From the NCBI RefSeq assembly GCF_003015185.1, contig NZ_CP027860.1:5611001-5675000 (forward strand): a stretch of DNA of 64,000 nt, given 5' to 3'. A model generated the notes under the pieces. It worked only from the letters and a program-made list of their open reading frames with translations, did no database searches and was not told the DNA's origin. Below are positions 18,792-27,272 of this stretch, one piece after another; within the stretch, counting starts at the first letter, position 1, and every line of letters starts with the position of its first letter. A program made the translations under genes and the position numbers. The stretch comes from Ahniella affigens. GTDB taxonomy: Bacteria; Pseudomonadota; Gammaproteobacteria; Xanthomonadales; Ahniellaceae.

Positions 18792-19721
18792 ATGGAACCG
18801 TGGTTGATCGATACCGATCCGGGCGTCGATGATGCGTTGGCGATTCTCGCCGCGCACCGGCTGCCAAATGTCCGCGTGCTGGCGATGACCATCGCCGCTG
18901 GCAATGTCGGGATTGAGCACACGGTCCAGAATGCGCTCAAATTGACGGAAGTCATGGGCGTTGAAACACCCGTCTATGTGGGTGCACCCAAACCGCTGGT
19001 GCGGCCAGCCGATGACGCCGCGTTTGTCCACGGTCTGGATGGTTTTGGGGATATTGGCTACCGCCCGTCCAAGCATCTGGCCGAAGCTGAGCACGCGGTG
19101 GCAGCGATGATCCGACTCGCGCGGCAGCATGCGGGCAAGCTGAACATGATCATGCTCGGGCCGCTGACCAACTTGGCCCTGGCCCTGTCGCTGGAGCCGG
19201 AGCTCCCGAATCTCGTCAAACGGTTGGTGATCATGGGTGGCGCGGTGACGGGCCGTGGCAACACCGAGCGATTGCCGGCGGAGTTCAACACGGGATTCGA
19301 TGCCGAGGCGGCCCATATTGTGTTTTCGCACTGGCCCAGCTTTGATCTGGTGGACTGGGAAGCGACCATGGCGCACGGCCTGCCGATCGCCGAACTCGAC
19401 CAGTATCTCGCCGCCGATCACGACTACGCGCGTTTTTACCGCGCCATTTCGAGAAAGACCCGGACCTGGATGAGCAAAGAGCGTCATCCGACGCATTGGT
19501 TTGCCGCCGATGCATTGGCGATGGCAGCGGCACTCTGGCCCGAGCACGTGCAGGAGTGGCAGACGCGTGGCTTGAAGGTCGAGCTCGAAGGTCGTCTGAG
19601 TCGCGGCGCGACCCTCGTTGACTGGACGGGGCGGATGGGCTGGCCGAAGAACGCGCGCATCATGATGCGCTATTCGCTGCCCGACTTCGGTCGATTCGTG
19701 GGGACTGCCCTGGGCGCTTAG
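18792..19721 (+). CDS. Nucleoside hydrolase (IunH family)
   Basis: A 309-residue Ca2+-dependent enzyme that splits ribonucleosides into base and ribose. The N-terminal DTDPGVDDALAI is the family metal and ribose motif; MLGPLTNLALAL, LVIMGGAVTGRGN, AEFNTGFDAEAAHIVF and the late THWFAADALAMAAAL carry the remaining Asp/Asn metal and substrate residues. Start at 18792. Its TAG abuts the stop of the convergent plsY with no gap. It offers a purine/pyrimidine salvage step. Confidence 0.93.
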   Translation: MEPWLIDTDPGVDDALAILAAHRLPNVRVLAMTIAAGNVGIEHTVQNALKLTEVMGVETPVYVGAPKPLVRPADDAAFVHGLDGFGDIGYRPSKHLAEAEHAVAAMIRLARQHAGKLNMIMLGPLTNLALALSLEPELPNLVKRLVIMGGAVTGRGNTERLPAEFNTGFDAEAAHIVFSHWPSFDLVDWEATMAHGLPIAELDQYLAADHDYARFYRAISRKTRTWMSKERHPTHWFAADALAMAAALWPEHVQEWQTRGLKVELEGRLSRGATLVDWTGRMGWPKNARIMMRYSLPDFGRFVGTALGA

Positions 19722-20375
19722 CTAAACCGGTGGTCTTGCTGATTGGCGCAGGAGTCGCTTCCAGATTTGCGCTTTGGCAAAGCAGTATTCCTGGCCGTCG
19801 CGCATCTTCCGGATATTGCTTCGGTGCGTGAAAACGAGAAAGGCAGCGATGACTGCCGCAGCGATCAGCCAACGCGCGTCGTGATCGGTACGGAAGAACC
19901 AAGCCGTGGGAATCAGCGCGATCCCGGCTAGCATCGTCGACAGCCCGACAAAACCGGTCAGGCTCAGGCTGAGCAGCCAGACCAGTAGCACCGGTACGAG
20001 CGCAAACGGCCACAGCACCAGCAGCGCGCCAATCATCGTGCCCGCGCCTTTGCCGCCACGAAAGCCGTGAAACGCCGGCCACACGTGACCCAGGATCGCT
20101 GCTGCCGAAGCAAGCAACGCCGGGCTCAGTCCGCCCGCATCATCAGCAATGGGCAGACCACCCAGCCACGCTGCCAGCGCACCCTTGCCCACATCGACTA
20201 AGACCGTGGCGAGCGCAAACCCAAGCCCCTGAGTCCGGAAGGCATTGGTGCCGCCGGCATTGCCACTGCCTTGGGTGCGGATATCCACACCGCGAAGCCG
20301 CCCGACCATCAGCGATCCGGAGACGGAGCCGAGCAGATAGGCGAGCAGAATCTTGCCGAGCCAAAGCGCGCTCAT
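19722..20375 (-). CDS. plsY: Glycerol-3-phosphate acyltransferase PlsY
   Basis: A 217-residue inner-membrane enzyme that transfers an acyl group from acyl-phosphate to glycerol-3-phosphate. Family marks: YLLGSVSGSLMVGRL, RTQGSGNAGGTNAFRTQG, ILGHVWPAFHGFRGGKGAGT. The C-terminal tail past TH RSNIRKM is slightly extended. The ATG at 20375 overlaps the stop of the DAK2-DegV gene (ATGA). This coupling is meaningful because the upstream gene probably makes its acyl-phosphate substrate. Confidence 0.95.
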   Translation of the reverse strand: MSALWLGKILLAYLLGSVSGSLMVGRLRGVDIRTQGSGNAGGTNAFRTQGLGFALATVLVDVGKGALAAWLGGLPIADDAGGLSPALLASAAAILGHVWPAFHGFRGGKGAGTMIGALLVLWPFALVPVLLVWLLSLSLTGFVGLSTMLAGIALIPTAWFFRTDHDARWLIAAAVIAAFLVFTHRSNIRKMRDGQEYCFAKAQIWKRLLRQSARPPV

Positions 20376-22198
20376 CGCGCCACCGGCGCCTGGTATTCCT
20401 GCACGCCAATGACGATCGAACCAGGACCGGTATGGGCGCCAATGCCGGCGCCCGCATCCATCACCCAAGTCCGCTCAATCGGTAAACCCTTGGCAAGCAG
20501 CCGGCGGCGAACGAGCTCGGCCTCGTCCTGAACATCGCAATGGCCGATCAAGACGCGCCATTGCTTGGTCGGACAAAGCTTGCGGGCAATGAAATCGGCA
20601 AAGCGTTCTGGCAGGCGGCTTTTGCCCCAGAGCCCGGTTTTCAGCCCGACTTTGCCGTCCTTGCGGCCATGGCCGATCGGCGTCACGCGCAACAGTTGCG
20701 TCAACGGCAGCGCGTAGGCCGGAGCCCGGCCGCCGCGAACCCCGTAACGCACATCGCGGATCATCGCGTAATAGGTGGTTTTGGCCCGAAGCTCCGTCAA
20801 CCCGGCGACGATCTCATCGGCACGCCAGCCGGCTTTCGCCGCCTCCGCGGCCCAGATCACCATCAGGCCCTGGCCGCAACTACCCGAGAATGTGTCGACG
20901 ATCTGGATCCGACTCGGGTCGGTCCGCTGGGCGGCGCTTTCGGCCGACTGCAATGTTCCAGACAACGCGCGCGACAGGCCGACGTAGACCAATTGCTGGT
21001 GGTGCGACAACAAGAACTCGAACAAGCGTCGGAAGTCGCCCGGCGGCGGCTGGGAAGTGCGCGGCGGGACGGGGCTCTCACGCACCTCCTGATAGAACTG
21101 CTTTGGTGACAGCGAAATTCGATCGAGGTAGTCGCGACCGCCAATGGAAATGCGCACCGGTACGAGGTGGATCTCCAGTTCTTCGAGCGCCTCGGGCGGG
21201 ACATCTGCGGCCGAATCCGCGACGATCGCAACCTGCTCGCGACTGCTGTGTGCGCTAGCCGCTTGCTGACGCATGTCGTCGGCCTTCTGCGCGCTGACGC
21301 GACCGAACTTTTCGGCGGCCTCGAACAACAGGCACGGGTCATCGATGTGCGCATGAATGCGCACCTTCTCGCGCGTGCCAGCGATCACCAGGCTGGAGAT
21401 CGGCAGCGCCAGCAGCGCCGATTTCAGGGCGCCACGACTGACGTCCTCGCCGCTCAGCACGCATTCGCAGCAGAAGCGGTGCATGTCGGCGCTGTAGGCG
21501 CCTGGCGTCGCTTCGACCCCACTGTCACCCAACTGCTCGGTGTCGACCGGCACAATGGCTTTGCGGCCATGTTCGATGAACTCAGCGACGCCCTCCAGCA
21601 AATCGACAAAGCCCTTGGCGCCCGCATCGACGACGCCAGCCTGTTTCAGGACCGCCAACTGTTCAGGCGTCCGGCGCAACGCGTCGCGGGCCGATTCCAG
21701 TGCCCGGACAAACCCGCCGCGGAAATCGCGGGCCCCGGTCTCGGATTGCTCGCGAAGCCCGACTGCGAATGCCTGTATCACCGACAGAATCGTGCCCTCG
21801 CGCGGTTCCGCCATGGCCTCGCGCGCCAGATTGGAGCCTTGTGTCATGGCCCGGGCCAGCGCCTCCAGGCTGATCCGCTTGCTTGGTCCGAGCGATTCCG
21901 ACATCCCCTGAAAAAACTGCGCCATGATGGCTCCGGAGTTGCCCCGGGCACCATCGATGGCCTCGGCCGCCGCCCGCCGCATGACTTCACCGGCACTGGC
22001 CAGCCGGCTGGCTTTGACTCCCTGCAGCACGGCCGCCAGCGTGAACGCCATGTTGGTCCCGGTGTCGCCATCAGGCACGGGGAACACATTGATCCGGTTG
22101 GTGTCGTCACGGCGCGCGATGACGCGATGAATGCCGGCGATCAGCGCCCGCCTGGTGCCGTAACCGGAAACTCGCTGAAATGAAAAGGATGCCGCCAT
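20372..22198 (-). CDS. DAK2-DegV fusion protein (candidate one-chain fatty-acid kinase, FakA-FakB type)
   Basis: A 608-residue fusion. Residues 1-205 are a DAK2/DhaL kinase domain with the Mg-ATP Asp cluster FPVPDGDTGTNM (39-50) and GARGNSGAIMAQFFQG. Residues 240-310 match the FakA middle domain, including the Cys of FCCECVL and the two His of RIHAHIDDP that bind Zn in FakA. Residues from about 317 to 605 form a DegV/FakB fatty-acid-binding domain: VADSAADVP, RTSQPPPGDF, GLSRALSGTLQSA and GAHTGPGSIVIG. The C-terminal FakA domain is absent; fusion may replace it. In Gram-positive bacteria FakA and FakB are separate and phosphorylate exogenous fatty acids. The coupling to plsY supports acyl-phosphate production here; activity itself is inferred. 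Confidence 0.88.
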   Translation of the reverse strand: MAASFSFQRVSGYGTRRALIAGIHRVIARRDDTNRINVFPVPDGDTGTNMAFTLAAVLQGVKASRLASAGEVMRRAAAEAIDGARGNSGAIMAQFFQGMSESLGPSKRISLEALARAMTQGSNLAREAMAEPREGTILSVIQAFAVGLREQSETGARDFRGGFVRALESARDALRRTPEQLAVLKQAGVVDAGAKGFVDLLEGVAEFIEHGRKAIVPVDTEQLGDSGVEATPGAYSADMHRFCCECVLSGEDVSRGALKSALLALPISSLVIAGTREKVRIHAHIDDPCLLFEAAEKFGRVSAQKADDMRQQAASAHSSREQVAIVADSAADVPPEALEELEIHLVPVRISIGGRDYLDRISLSPKQFYQEVRESPVPPRTSQPPPGDFRRLFEFLLSHHQQLVYVGLSRALSGTLQSAESAAQRTDPSRIQIVDTFSGSCGQGLMVIWAAEAAKAGWRADEIVAGLTELRAKTTYYAMIRDVRYGVRGGRAPAYALPLTQLLRVTPIGHGRKDGKVGLKTGLWGKSRLPERFADFIARKLCPTKQWRVLIGHCDVQDEAELVRRRLLAKGLPIERTWVMDAGAGIGAHTGPGSIVIGVQEYQAPVAR

Positions 22199-22355
22199 GG
22201 ACCACCGAGCAATGAGCCTCGGAGTGTATGCAGCCCGGACCGGAATCTCTTGTTGCTATGCACAATGGAAAAATCGATACATATGCCATTTGTCACTTGA
22301 ACCTGAATACCAGCCTGTCAGGATCGCAGGACCTGTCTCTTTTCTCGGGTGTGTC

Positions 22356-22637
22356 ATGAGTCGGCGCTCCTCACTGCTGTTGGCCACTGTCCTGCTGGCG
22401 TGTTCGTCGCTCGCAGCGGCGCGTACGACTGTGGTGTCGAATACGCAGGAAAACTGCCCGGGCGCCAATGCTGAGGCCGAAGCCGGCAGCATTGGGATGG
22501 AGGCGGCCGGTCTGGATGTGCAGCCTGCCGAAAAGCCGGCACCGGCCCGGCAAAAGGCTTCTGCCAAGCCCGGGCACGGCCTGGGCCGCAGCGCGAAGTC
22601 CCGCTGGCGCGCGCTGCTGCCTGGCACGATGCGCTGA
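22356..22637 (+). CDS. Small secreted hypothetical protein
   Basis: A 93-residue protein with a signal peptide (MSRRSSLLLATVLLACSSLAAA) and a low-complexity Ala/Pro/Glu then Lys/Arg-rich mature part with one Cys. I do not recognise it. The start at 22356 is chosen from the signal peptide; an in-frame extension upstream is unlikely. Codon use looks normal for the window. Confidence 0.55.
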   Translation: MSRRSSLLLATVLLACSSLAAARTTVVSNTQENCPGANAEAEAGSIGMEAAGLDVQPAEKPAPARQKASAKPGHGLGRSAKSRWRALLPGTMR

Positions 22638-22649
22638 TCACCGCATCGG

Positions 22650-23060
22650 ATGACCCAATCATCGTTGGCAACGGTGACCGCGCAGTGCCTGTGCGGTGCG
22701 GTGAATATTCGTTGCACGTTGCCGAGCCAATGGGTGGCGCACTGCCATTGCAGTCTTTGCCAGCGTGCGCATGGCGCTGGCGTGGTCACGTGGGTCGGGT
22801 TTTTGGCAGCGCAAGTCGAGTGGCGCCAGATCGACAGTCTCCGCTGGTATGCGTCCTCGCCGGGCGCCGAGCGTGGTTTTTGTGGGCACTGCGGCAGCCC
22901 GATGCTGTTCCGATCCGAACGCTGGCCGGGCGAAGTCCACGTGGCCCGGGCCTTGATTCAAGGCGAACTCGGGCTCGAGCCTCAGGTTCATGTGTTTGTC
23001 GAAACCCAAGTGCCTTGGCTCCATCTGGCGGATGATCTGCCCCGCAAGACGCCCGCCTGA
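22650..23060 (+). CDS. GFA family (CENP-V/Gfa) zinc-binding protein
   Basis: A 136-residue protein with the Gfa zinc-site pattern: QCLCGAVNIRC, HCHCSLCQRAHGAG and FCGHCGSPM. The family name comes from glutathione-dependent formaldehyde-activating enzyme, but most members have no proven activity, so only the fold and zinc binding should be transferred. Start ATG at 22650, 12 bases after the previous gene. Confidence 0.88.
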   Translation: MTQSSLATVTAQCLCGAVNIRCTLPSQWVAHCHCSLCQRAHGAGVVTWVGFLAAQVEWRQIDSLRWYASSPGAERGFCGHCGSPMLFRSERWPGEVHVARALIQGELGLEPQVHVFVETQVPWLHLADDLPRKTPA

Positions 23061-23170
23061 CGCTGTTGGCGCCGAGGCAGCCCCTATCCAATGTCAGTCG
23101 CGTCGGCGCTCCGTCTCTGCTGAAATTGGCGCCGAGGGAATTGCCCCAATCGGTACGCAATCGAGTTGCC

Positions 23171-23707
23171 ATGATCGAGTCTGACACCAGCCTGCGTTTT
23201 CGCCCCGCGCACTACGACGATATTCCTGCCATCGTGGCGCTCGTCGAGTCCGCCTATCGGGGCGATGCGTCCCGCATCGGCTGGACCACCGAGGCCGAGT
23301 TCCTGGAAGGTCAGCGCACCGATGCGGAGGGCGTGCGCGAGATTCTGGAGCAACCGGATTCGGTCATTCTGTTGGCCGAGCGCGGCAGTGACTTGCTGGC
23401 CTGCATCAATGTCCAGCGGCTCCCGACCGCCGGCTACTTCGGGATGTTCTCGGTGCGGCCCAATCTTCAGGGGCAAGGTATTGGCGATGCGTTGCTGAAA
23501 GCCGCCGAGGCCATGGCGCGGGACGAGTGGCACCACCAGCGGATGACCATGTCAGTGTTCTCGATCCGCCCGGAGCTGATCGCGTATTACGAACGCCGCG
23601 GGTATCGCCGTACCGGCGAAACGAAACCGTTTCCGTATGGTGATGCGCGCTTTGGTCTGCCAAAGCGCGACGATCTGGTGTTCGAGGTATTCGCCAAGGC
23701 CCTTTGA
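23171..23707 (+). CDS. GNAT family N-acetyltransferase
   Basis: A 178-residue acetyltransferase with the GNAT fold: FRPAHYDDIPAIVALVESAY, the acetyl-CoA loop MFSVRPNLQGQGIGDALLKAA (Q/R-x2-G-x-G/A) and a C-terminal ELIAYYERRGYRRTGE. Substrate is unknown. The start at 23171 gives the normal N-terminus; the TTG-initiated extension to 23066 has no family sequence. Confidence 0.88.
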   Translation: MIESDTSLRFRPAHYDDIPAIVALVESAYRGDASRIGWTTEAEFLEGQRTDAEGVREILEQPDSVILLAERGSDLLACINVQRLPTAGYFGMFSVRPNLQGQGIGDALLKAAEAMARDEWHHQRMTMSVFSIRPELIAYYERRGYRRTGETKPFPYGDARFGLPKRDDLVFEVFAKAL

Positions 23708-23822
23708 GCGCGCACCAACGCTTTATGTTGTGCCCGGCTTGGCCAATCACCCGAGCCGGGTCAGAAGACAACGCGGTCCTGGGCATAATGGCGCCATCAC
23801 TCGCCACAGCCAGGTCCGACTC

Positions 23823-24716
23823 ATGTTCCGATTGTTTCGTCTCGTTCCATTGTTGCTCCTGCCGCTGTTGGCGCACGCTAAGTCCGATACTGAAGCCGCA
23901 GCGACGCTCTTTCAGCATGATCAAACCCTGGGGCAGCAGAATCTGAGTCCTGAGGCAGCCATGGATGCGTTGTTGGCCGATGCGGTCATGGTGCCACTCA
24001 GGCGTGCCGGTAGCTTTGCCAAGTCCAAATCTGAAGCCATGCAGGCGCTCATGGCGGGACCGTTGGCAGAGGGGCGATCGATACGCTGGCAACCCGTACG
24101 CGTCGGTGTATCGGCTGACGGCAAGCGTGGATTCACGGCCGGATACCAGACCATCACCAAGTCGGACGGAACGGATGCGCGGGGCAAATACTTGGCCTAC
24201 TGGCAGCGCCAGAAAGACGGCTGGGCGGCTTTTGCGTATCGAATGATTCCGGCGCCCGCCGACGCGCCTTTATTGCAGCGCCTCCCCGACTTCAGCGCGC
24301 CGGCCGTTGCTCTGGACGGAGCATCGGCGAGCCTACGCCTTGCGAGTTTGCGTGCCGCCGAACAAGCATTCTCGGACCGCGCCCAAGTGGTTGGTCTAGG
24401 TCCCGCGTTTACCGAATTTGGTCGCGATGACGCGTTGAATCTGGGCGGGCCGGCGAATGTTGAGATCGTGGTGGGCGCCAAAGCCATTGGCACCTTGGTT
24501 GGAGGCGGTGAACCGGCCACTGGCAGTAGCGTGTACTGGGCGGCTGATGCGGCAGTCGACGTTGCCGATTCCGGCGATCTTGGGGTGACATTTGGCTTTA
24601 TCCGAATTCATCCGGGTGCAGAGGGCGATGTCAGCAAAATCCCGCCGCCGATTCCGTTCTTTACGGTCTGGGCGCGCACCGATGCCGCGCAAGGTTGGCG
24701 TTACATTGCCGAATAG
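23823..24716 (+). CDS. Secreted protein of the NTF2-like/DUF4440 type
   Basis: A 297-residue protein with a signal peptide (MFRLFRLVPLLLLPLLAHA). Two similar halves are seen: EAAATLFQHDQTLGQQNLSPEAAMDALLADAVM...WQPVRVGVSADGKRGFTAGYQTI...AYWQRQKDGW and LRAAEQAFSDRAQVVGLGPAFTEFGRDDALNL...VDVADSGDLGVTFG...WRYIAE. Both follow the NTF2-like (DUF4440/SnoaL) plan of a helix pair, then strands ending in a W-containing strand. Role unknown; likely small-molecule binding in the periplasm. The two halves suggest an internal duplication. Confidence 0.72.
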   Translation: MFRLFRLVPLLLLPLLAHAKSDTEAAATLFQHDQTLGQQNLSPEAAMDALLADAVMVPLRRAGSFAKSKSEAMQALMAGPLAEGRSIRWQPVRVGVSADGKRGFTAGYQTITKSDGTDARGKYLAYWQRQKDGWAAFAYRMIPAPADAPLLQRLPDFSAPAVALDGASASLRLASLRAAEQAFSDRAQVVGLGPAFTEFGRDDALNLGGPANVEIVVGAKAIGTLVGGGEPATGSSVYWAADAAVDVADSGDLGVTFGFIRIHPGAEGDVSKIPPPIPFFTVWARTDAAQGWRYIAE

Positions 24717-24846
24717 GTTCGGCCGCTGAATCAATCGCAACGGTTCGTTTCGTTGGATGCGTGAATGGCTCCCGCCGTTCACGTGTCCATGACTAAAGGC
24801 ATACACTCCGTTCAGGCCTCAGTCCGAGGCTTTCACGGGGAAGACG

Positions 24847-26520
24847 ATGCAAACGTTATTGAAGCGATTCACAATGATCGCGGCACTGGCCTTGGGCGGG
24901 CTGGGGTTGGCTGCCATGCCAATCAGCGAAGCCGAAGCGCGCGTCACGAAACGAACCATACACAAACCAAAGCGCGGCAAGATCGCCCGGCAACCGCCGC
25001 GTGGCGCCAAGCGCGCGCAAGGGTGGAATTTGCGCAAGGGCCTGCGCTGGAAGACCGACCCGAAGTCCCGCACGGCCTTTGCGATCGGCCCCGGCCGGCA
25101 GGTGTGGTTTATGGACCCGGACACGGGCTGGGCCTACACCATCGACAAATACGGCTGGGTTTATACCGCCGACCCTTGGTCTGGTGCGGTCTATGCACTG
25201 GGCGACTTGAATCATTGGCTGGGTGACTTGCTGTATTTCTTCTCGGCCTGGGATTACAACGACGGCTACTTTTCGGTTCCGAACAACGATTACTACTACG
25301 ACGTCTACGTCGACAACCGCTACGACGCCTACGATGTCGGACGGGCCTACAACCAGGTCTGGCAGTATCAGGACTACTTCTATTCGCCTACTTTCGTGCA
25401 GCAGTACGAGACCTACACGACCGAGTATTACGAGGTCGTGTATCAGGAAACGTATGAAGTCGTAACGTACGAGCAGTACGTGCGGTCTGAGACTTACCAG
25501 ACCACCTACTCGGAGGAGTATTTCGAAGAAGTCAACGAGGAATACACGGAGGACTTCGAGGAATACTACGACGACAGTTACGTCGCTGACGCCAAGTATC
25601 TGGAAACGTATGCCGCAGACCCGGACGACGTTCCGGATTCCTACGCCACGGCCGAGGACGAAGGCGAGGGCGTTTACGCTGAGGAATACGTCGAGGAATC
25701 CTCAGAGGAAACCAGCTACGAGGAAGAGACGGTCGTAGAAGACGCGGAGGCCGATGCGGAAGAAGCCGAAGCCGATGCTGCTGCCGCTGAAGCCGACGCT
25801 GCTGCCGCCGAAGCCGAAGCCGCTGCGGAAGAAGAAGCTGCCGCCGAAGCTGAAGCTGCTGCGGAAGAAGAAGCGGCTGCCGAAGCCGAAGCCGCTGCGG
25901 AAGAAGAAGCTGCCGCCGAAGCCGAAGCCGCTGCGGAAGAAGAAGCAGCTGCTGAAGCGGAAGCTGCCGCCGAAGCTGAAGCCGCTGCGGAAGAAGAAGC
26001 TGCCGCCGAAGCTGAAGCTGCTGCGGAAGAAGAAGCTGCCGCCGAAGCTGAAGCTGCTGCGGAAGAAGAAGCGGCTGCCGAAGCCGAAGCCGCTGCGGAA
26101 GAAGAAGCAGCTGCTGAAGCGGAAGCTGCCGCCGAAGCTGAAGCCGCTGCGGAAGAAGAAGCGGCTGCCGAAGCCGAAGCCGCTGCGGAAGAAGAAGCTG
26201 CCGCCGAAGCCGAAGCCGCTGCCGAAGCCGAAGCTGCTGCCGAAGCCGAAGCTGCTGCCGAAGCCGAAGCTGCTGCCGAAGCCGAAGCTGCTGCCGAAGC
26301 CGAAGCTGCTGCCGAAGCCGAAGCTGCTGCGGAAGAAGAAGCGGCTGCCGAAGCGGAAGCCGCCGCCGAAGCCGAAGCTGCGGCTGAGGAAGAAGCGTCG
26401 TATGAAGAAGAGGCGGCCTACGACGAGCCCGCCGAGGAAGAATCATACGAGGAGCCGGCTGAGGAAGAATCGTATGAGGAGCCGGCCGAGGAAGAATCGT
26501 ACGACGAGGAATCGGCGTAG
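24847..26520 (+). CDS. Secreted Tyr-rich and Ala/Glu-repeat protein
   Basis: A 557-residue protein of unknown function. Signal peptide at 1-32 (ends SEAEA). Then a strongly basic stretch (about 33-70, RVTKRTIHKPKRGKIARQ), a Gly/Trp/Tyr segment with repeated DPxxGxxYxxD-like motifs (about 75-115), a region very rich in Tyr, Glu and Asp (about 125-245), and an acidic linker. From about residue 300 to 515 the chain is almost only Ala and Glu, built from EAEAAAEEEAAA units. The end carries three copies of YEEPAEEES-like repeats. Such Ala/Glu sequence should be strongly helical but without salt bridges, and very acidic. The start has GGGGAAG nearby. A long hairpin follows the stop. Confidence 0.85.
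   Translation: MQTLLKRFTMIAALALGGLGLAAMPISEAEARVTKRTIHKPKRGKIARQPPRGAKRAQGWNLRKGLRWKTDPKSRTAFAIGPGRQVWFMDPDTGWAYTIDKYGWVYTADPWSGAVYALGDLNHWLGDLLYFFSAWDYNDGYFSVPNNDYYYDVYVDNRYDAYDVGRAYNQVWQYQDYFYSPTFVQQYETYTTEYYEVVYQETYEVVTYEQYVRSETYQTTYSEEYFEEVNEEYTEDFEEYYDDSYVADAKYLETYAADPDDVPDSYATAEDEGEGVYAEEYVEESSEETSYEEETVVEDAEADAEEAEADAAAAEADAAAAEAEAAAEEEAAAEAEAAAEEEAAAEAEAAAEEEAAAEAEAAAEEEAAAEAEAAAEAEAAAEEEAAAEAEAAAEEEAAAEAEAAAEEEAAAEAEAAAEEEAAAEAEAAAEAEAAAEEEAAAEAEAAAEEEAAAEAEAAAEAEAAAEAEAAAEAEAAAEAEAAAEAEAAAEAEAAAEEEAAAEAEAAAEAEAAAEEEASYEEEAAYDEPAEEESYEEPAEEESYEEPAEEESYDEESA
25741..26393 (+). repeat. Tandem Ala/Glu-coding repeat array
   Basis: The DNA consists of tandem units of 36 bases (coding EAEAAAEEEAAA) and 18 bases (coding AEAEAA). 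Positions 26221-26328 hold six perfect copies of the 18-base unit gccgaagccgaagctgct. Longer blocks are also duplicated, with silent changes between GCT/GCC/GCG and few changes at the protein level. Because no stop can form in the other frames, five of the six frames stay open here; these are artefacts. Length variation between strains is expected by slipped replication. Confidence 0.92.
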
Positions 26521-26538
26521 CAACCCATGTTCGGGGTG

Positions 26539-26568
26539 GCGCAGCACAGGTACCGGCCTGTGCTGCGC
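26539..26568. terminator. Strong hairpin after the Ala/Glu-repeat gene
   Basis: GCGCAGCACAGG (26539-26550) pairs perfectly with CCTGTGCTGCGC (26557-26568) around loop TACCGG. It lies 19 bases past the stop and 96 bases before the convergent phosphatase stop. There is no T run, so it may be an mRNA 3'-end stabiliser or a bidirectional terminator. Confidence 0.5.
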
Positions 26569-26663
26569 GTCGCATCACGGTCGTGAGTTAGGGGCTATCG
26601 CTCGCGACCGGCCCGCAGACCTGGTTGGCGCGTCCATCAAGACGCCTGCCGATCGACGTCACG

Positions 26664-27272
26664 TCAGTGCTTGCCGGACGGCACCAATGGCGTCGTGCTC
26701 GCGTTGATTGACGGTGCAGTTGTCGGTGCGGGGCCGGACAGGCCCAGTTCCGCACGCGCAGCGGTCACATCCAGACGTTCCAGATAGCGAATCATGTTGC
26801 GCCAGATCGCGTGGTAGTTGTATCCACCTTCGCGCATCTCTGTGATGGCGGCATCGGCTGACCAGCCTTGCACCACCATGCGATAGCTCGCCATTACGGT
26901 CCCGGTTCGATCGGCGCCATGTCGGCAATGCAATAGCACGGGCTGGTTGTCCGGATCGATCAGGGACTTCAGTGCCAACATGATTTCATCGTGGTCCACG
27001 TCCCAACTTTCGATCGGCGCATGGATGCGTTGCACATTCGGAAGGAGCGCTGGATCGTCTTCCGAATAGCGAAGACTGATCACGCTGCGGACGCCGAGCG
27101 CCGACAGTGATGCCTGCGCGCCCGCTTCAGGCTGCGCACTTCGGTAGATGCCGGTGTCGACTTGATGCAGATTCGGCAAGCCAGGCATCGCAATGGGTGT
27201 TGCCCATTCGGCCGGGCGCTCGGGAGCCTGCTGCAGCACCAGCGCCAGAATCAATCCGGAAATCATGCTCAT
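26664..27272 (-). CDS. Dual-specificity/tyrosine phosphatase-like protein
   Basis: A 202-residue protein with the cysteine phosphatase P-loop HCRHGADRTG (C-x5-R) and the upstream general-acid region around ESWDVDHDE. A short hydrophobic N-terminus (MSMISGLILALVLQQ) suggests export or anchoring. IYRSAQPEAGAQASLSALGVRSVISLR is typical of the bacterial DSP branch. The Thr/Ser/Pro-rich C-terminus is probably disordered. Its ATG overlaps the DUF484 stop (ATGA). In many gammaproteobacteria this operon place is taken by xerC, so the position is unusual. Substrate unknown. Confidence 0.85.
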   Translation of the reverse strand: MSMISGLILALVLQQAPERPAEWATPIAMPGLPNLHQVDTGIYRSAQPEAGAQASLSALGVRSVISLRYSEDDPALLPNVQRIHAPIESWDVDHDEIMLALKSLIDPDNQPVLLHCRHGADRTGTVMASYRMVVQGWSADAAITEMREGGYNYHAIWRNMIRYLERLDVTAARAELGLSGPAPTTAPSINASTTPLVPSGKH

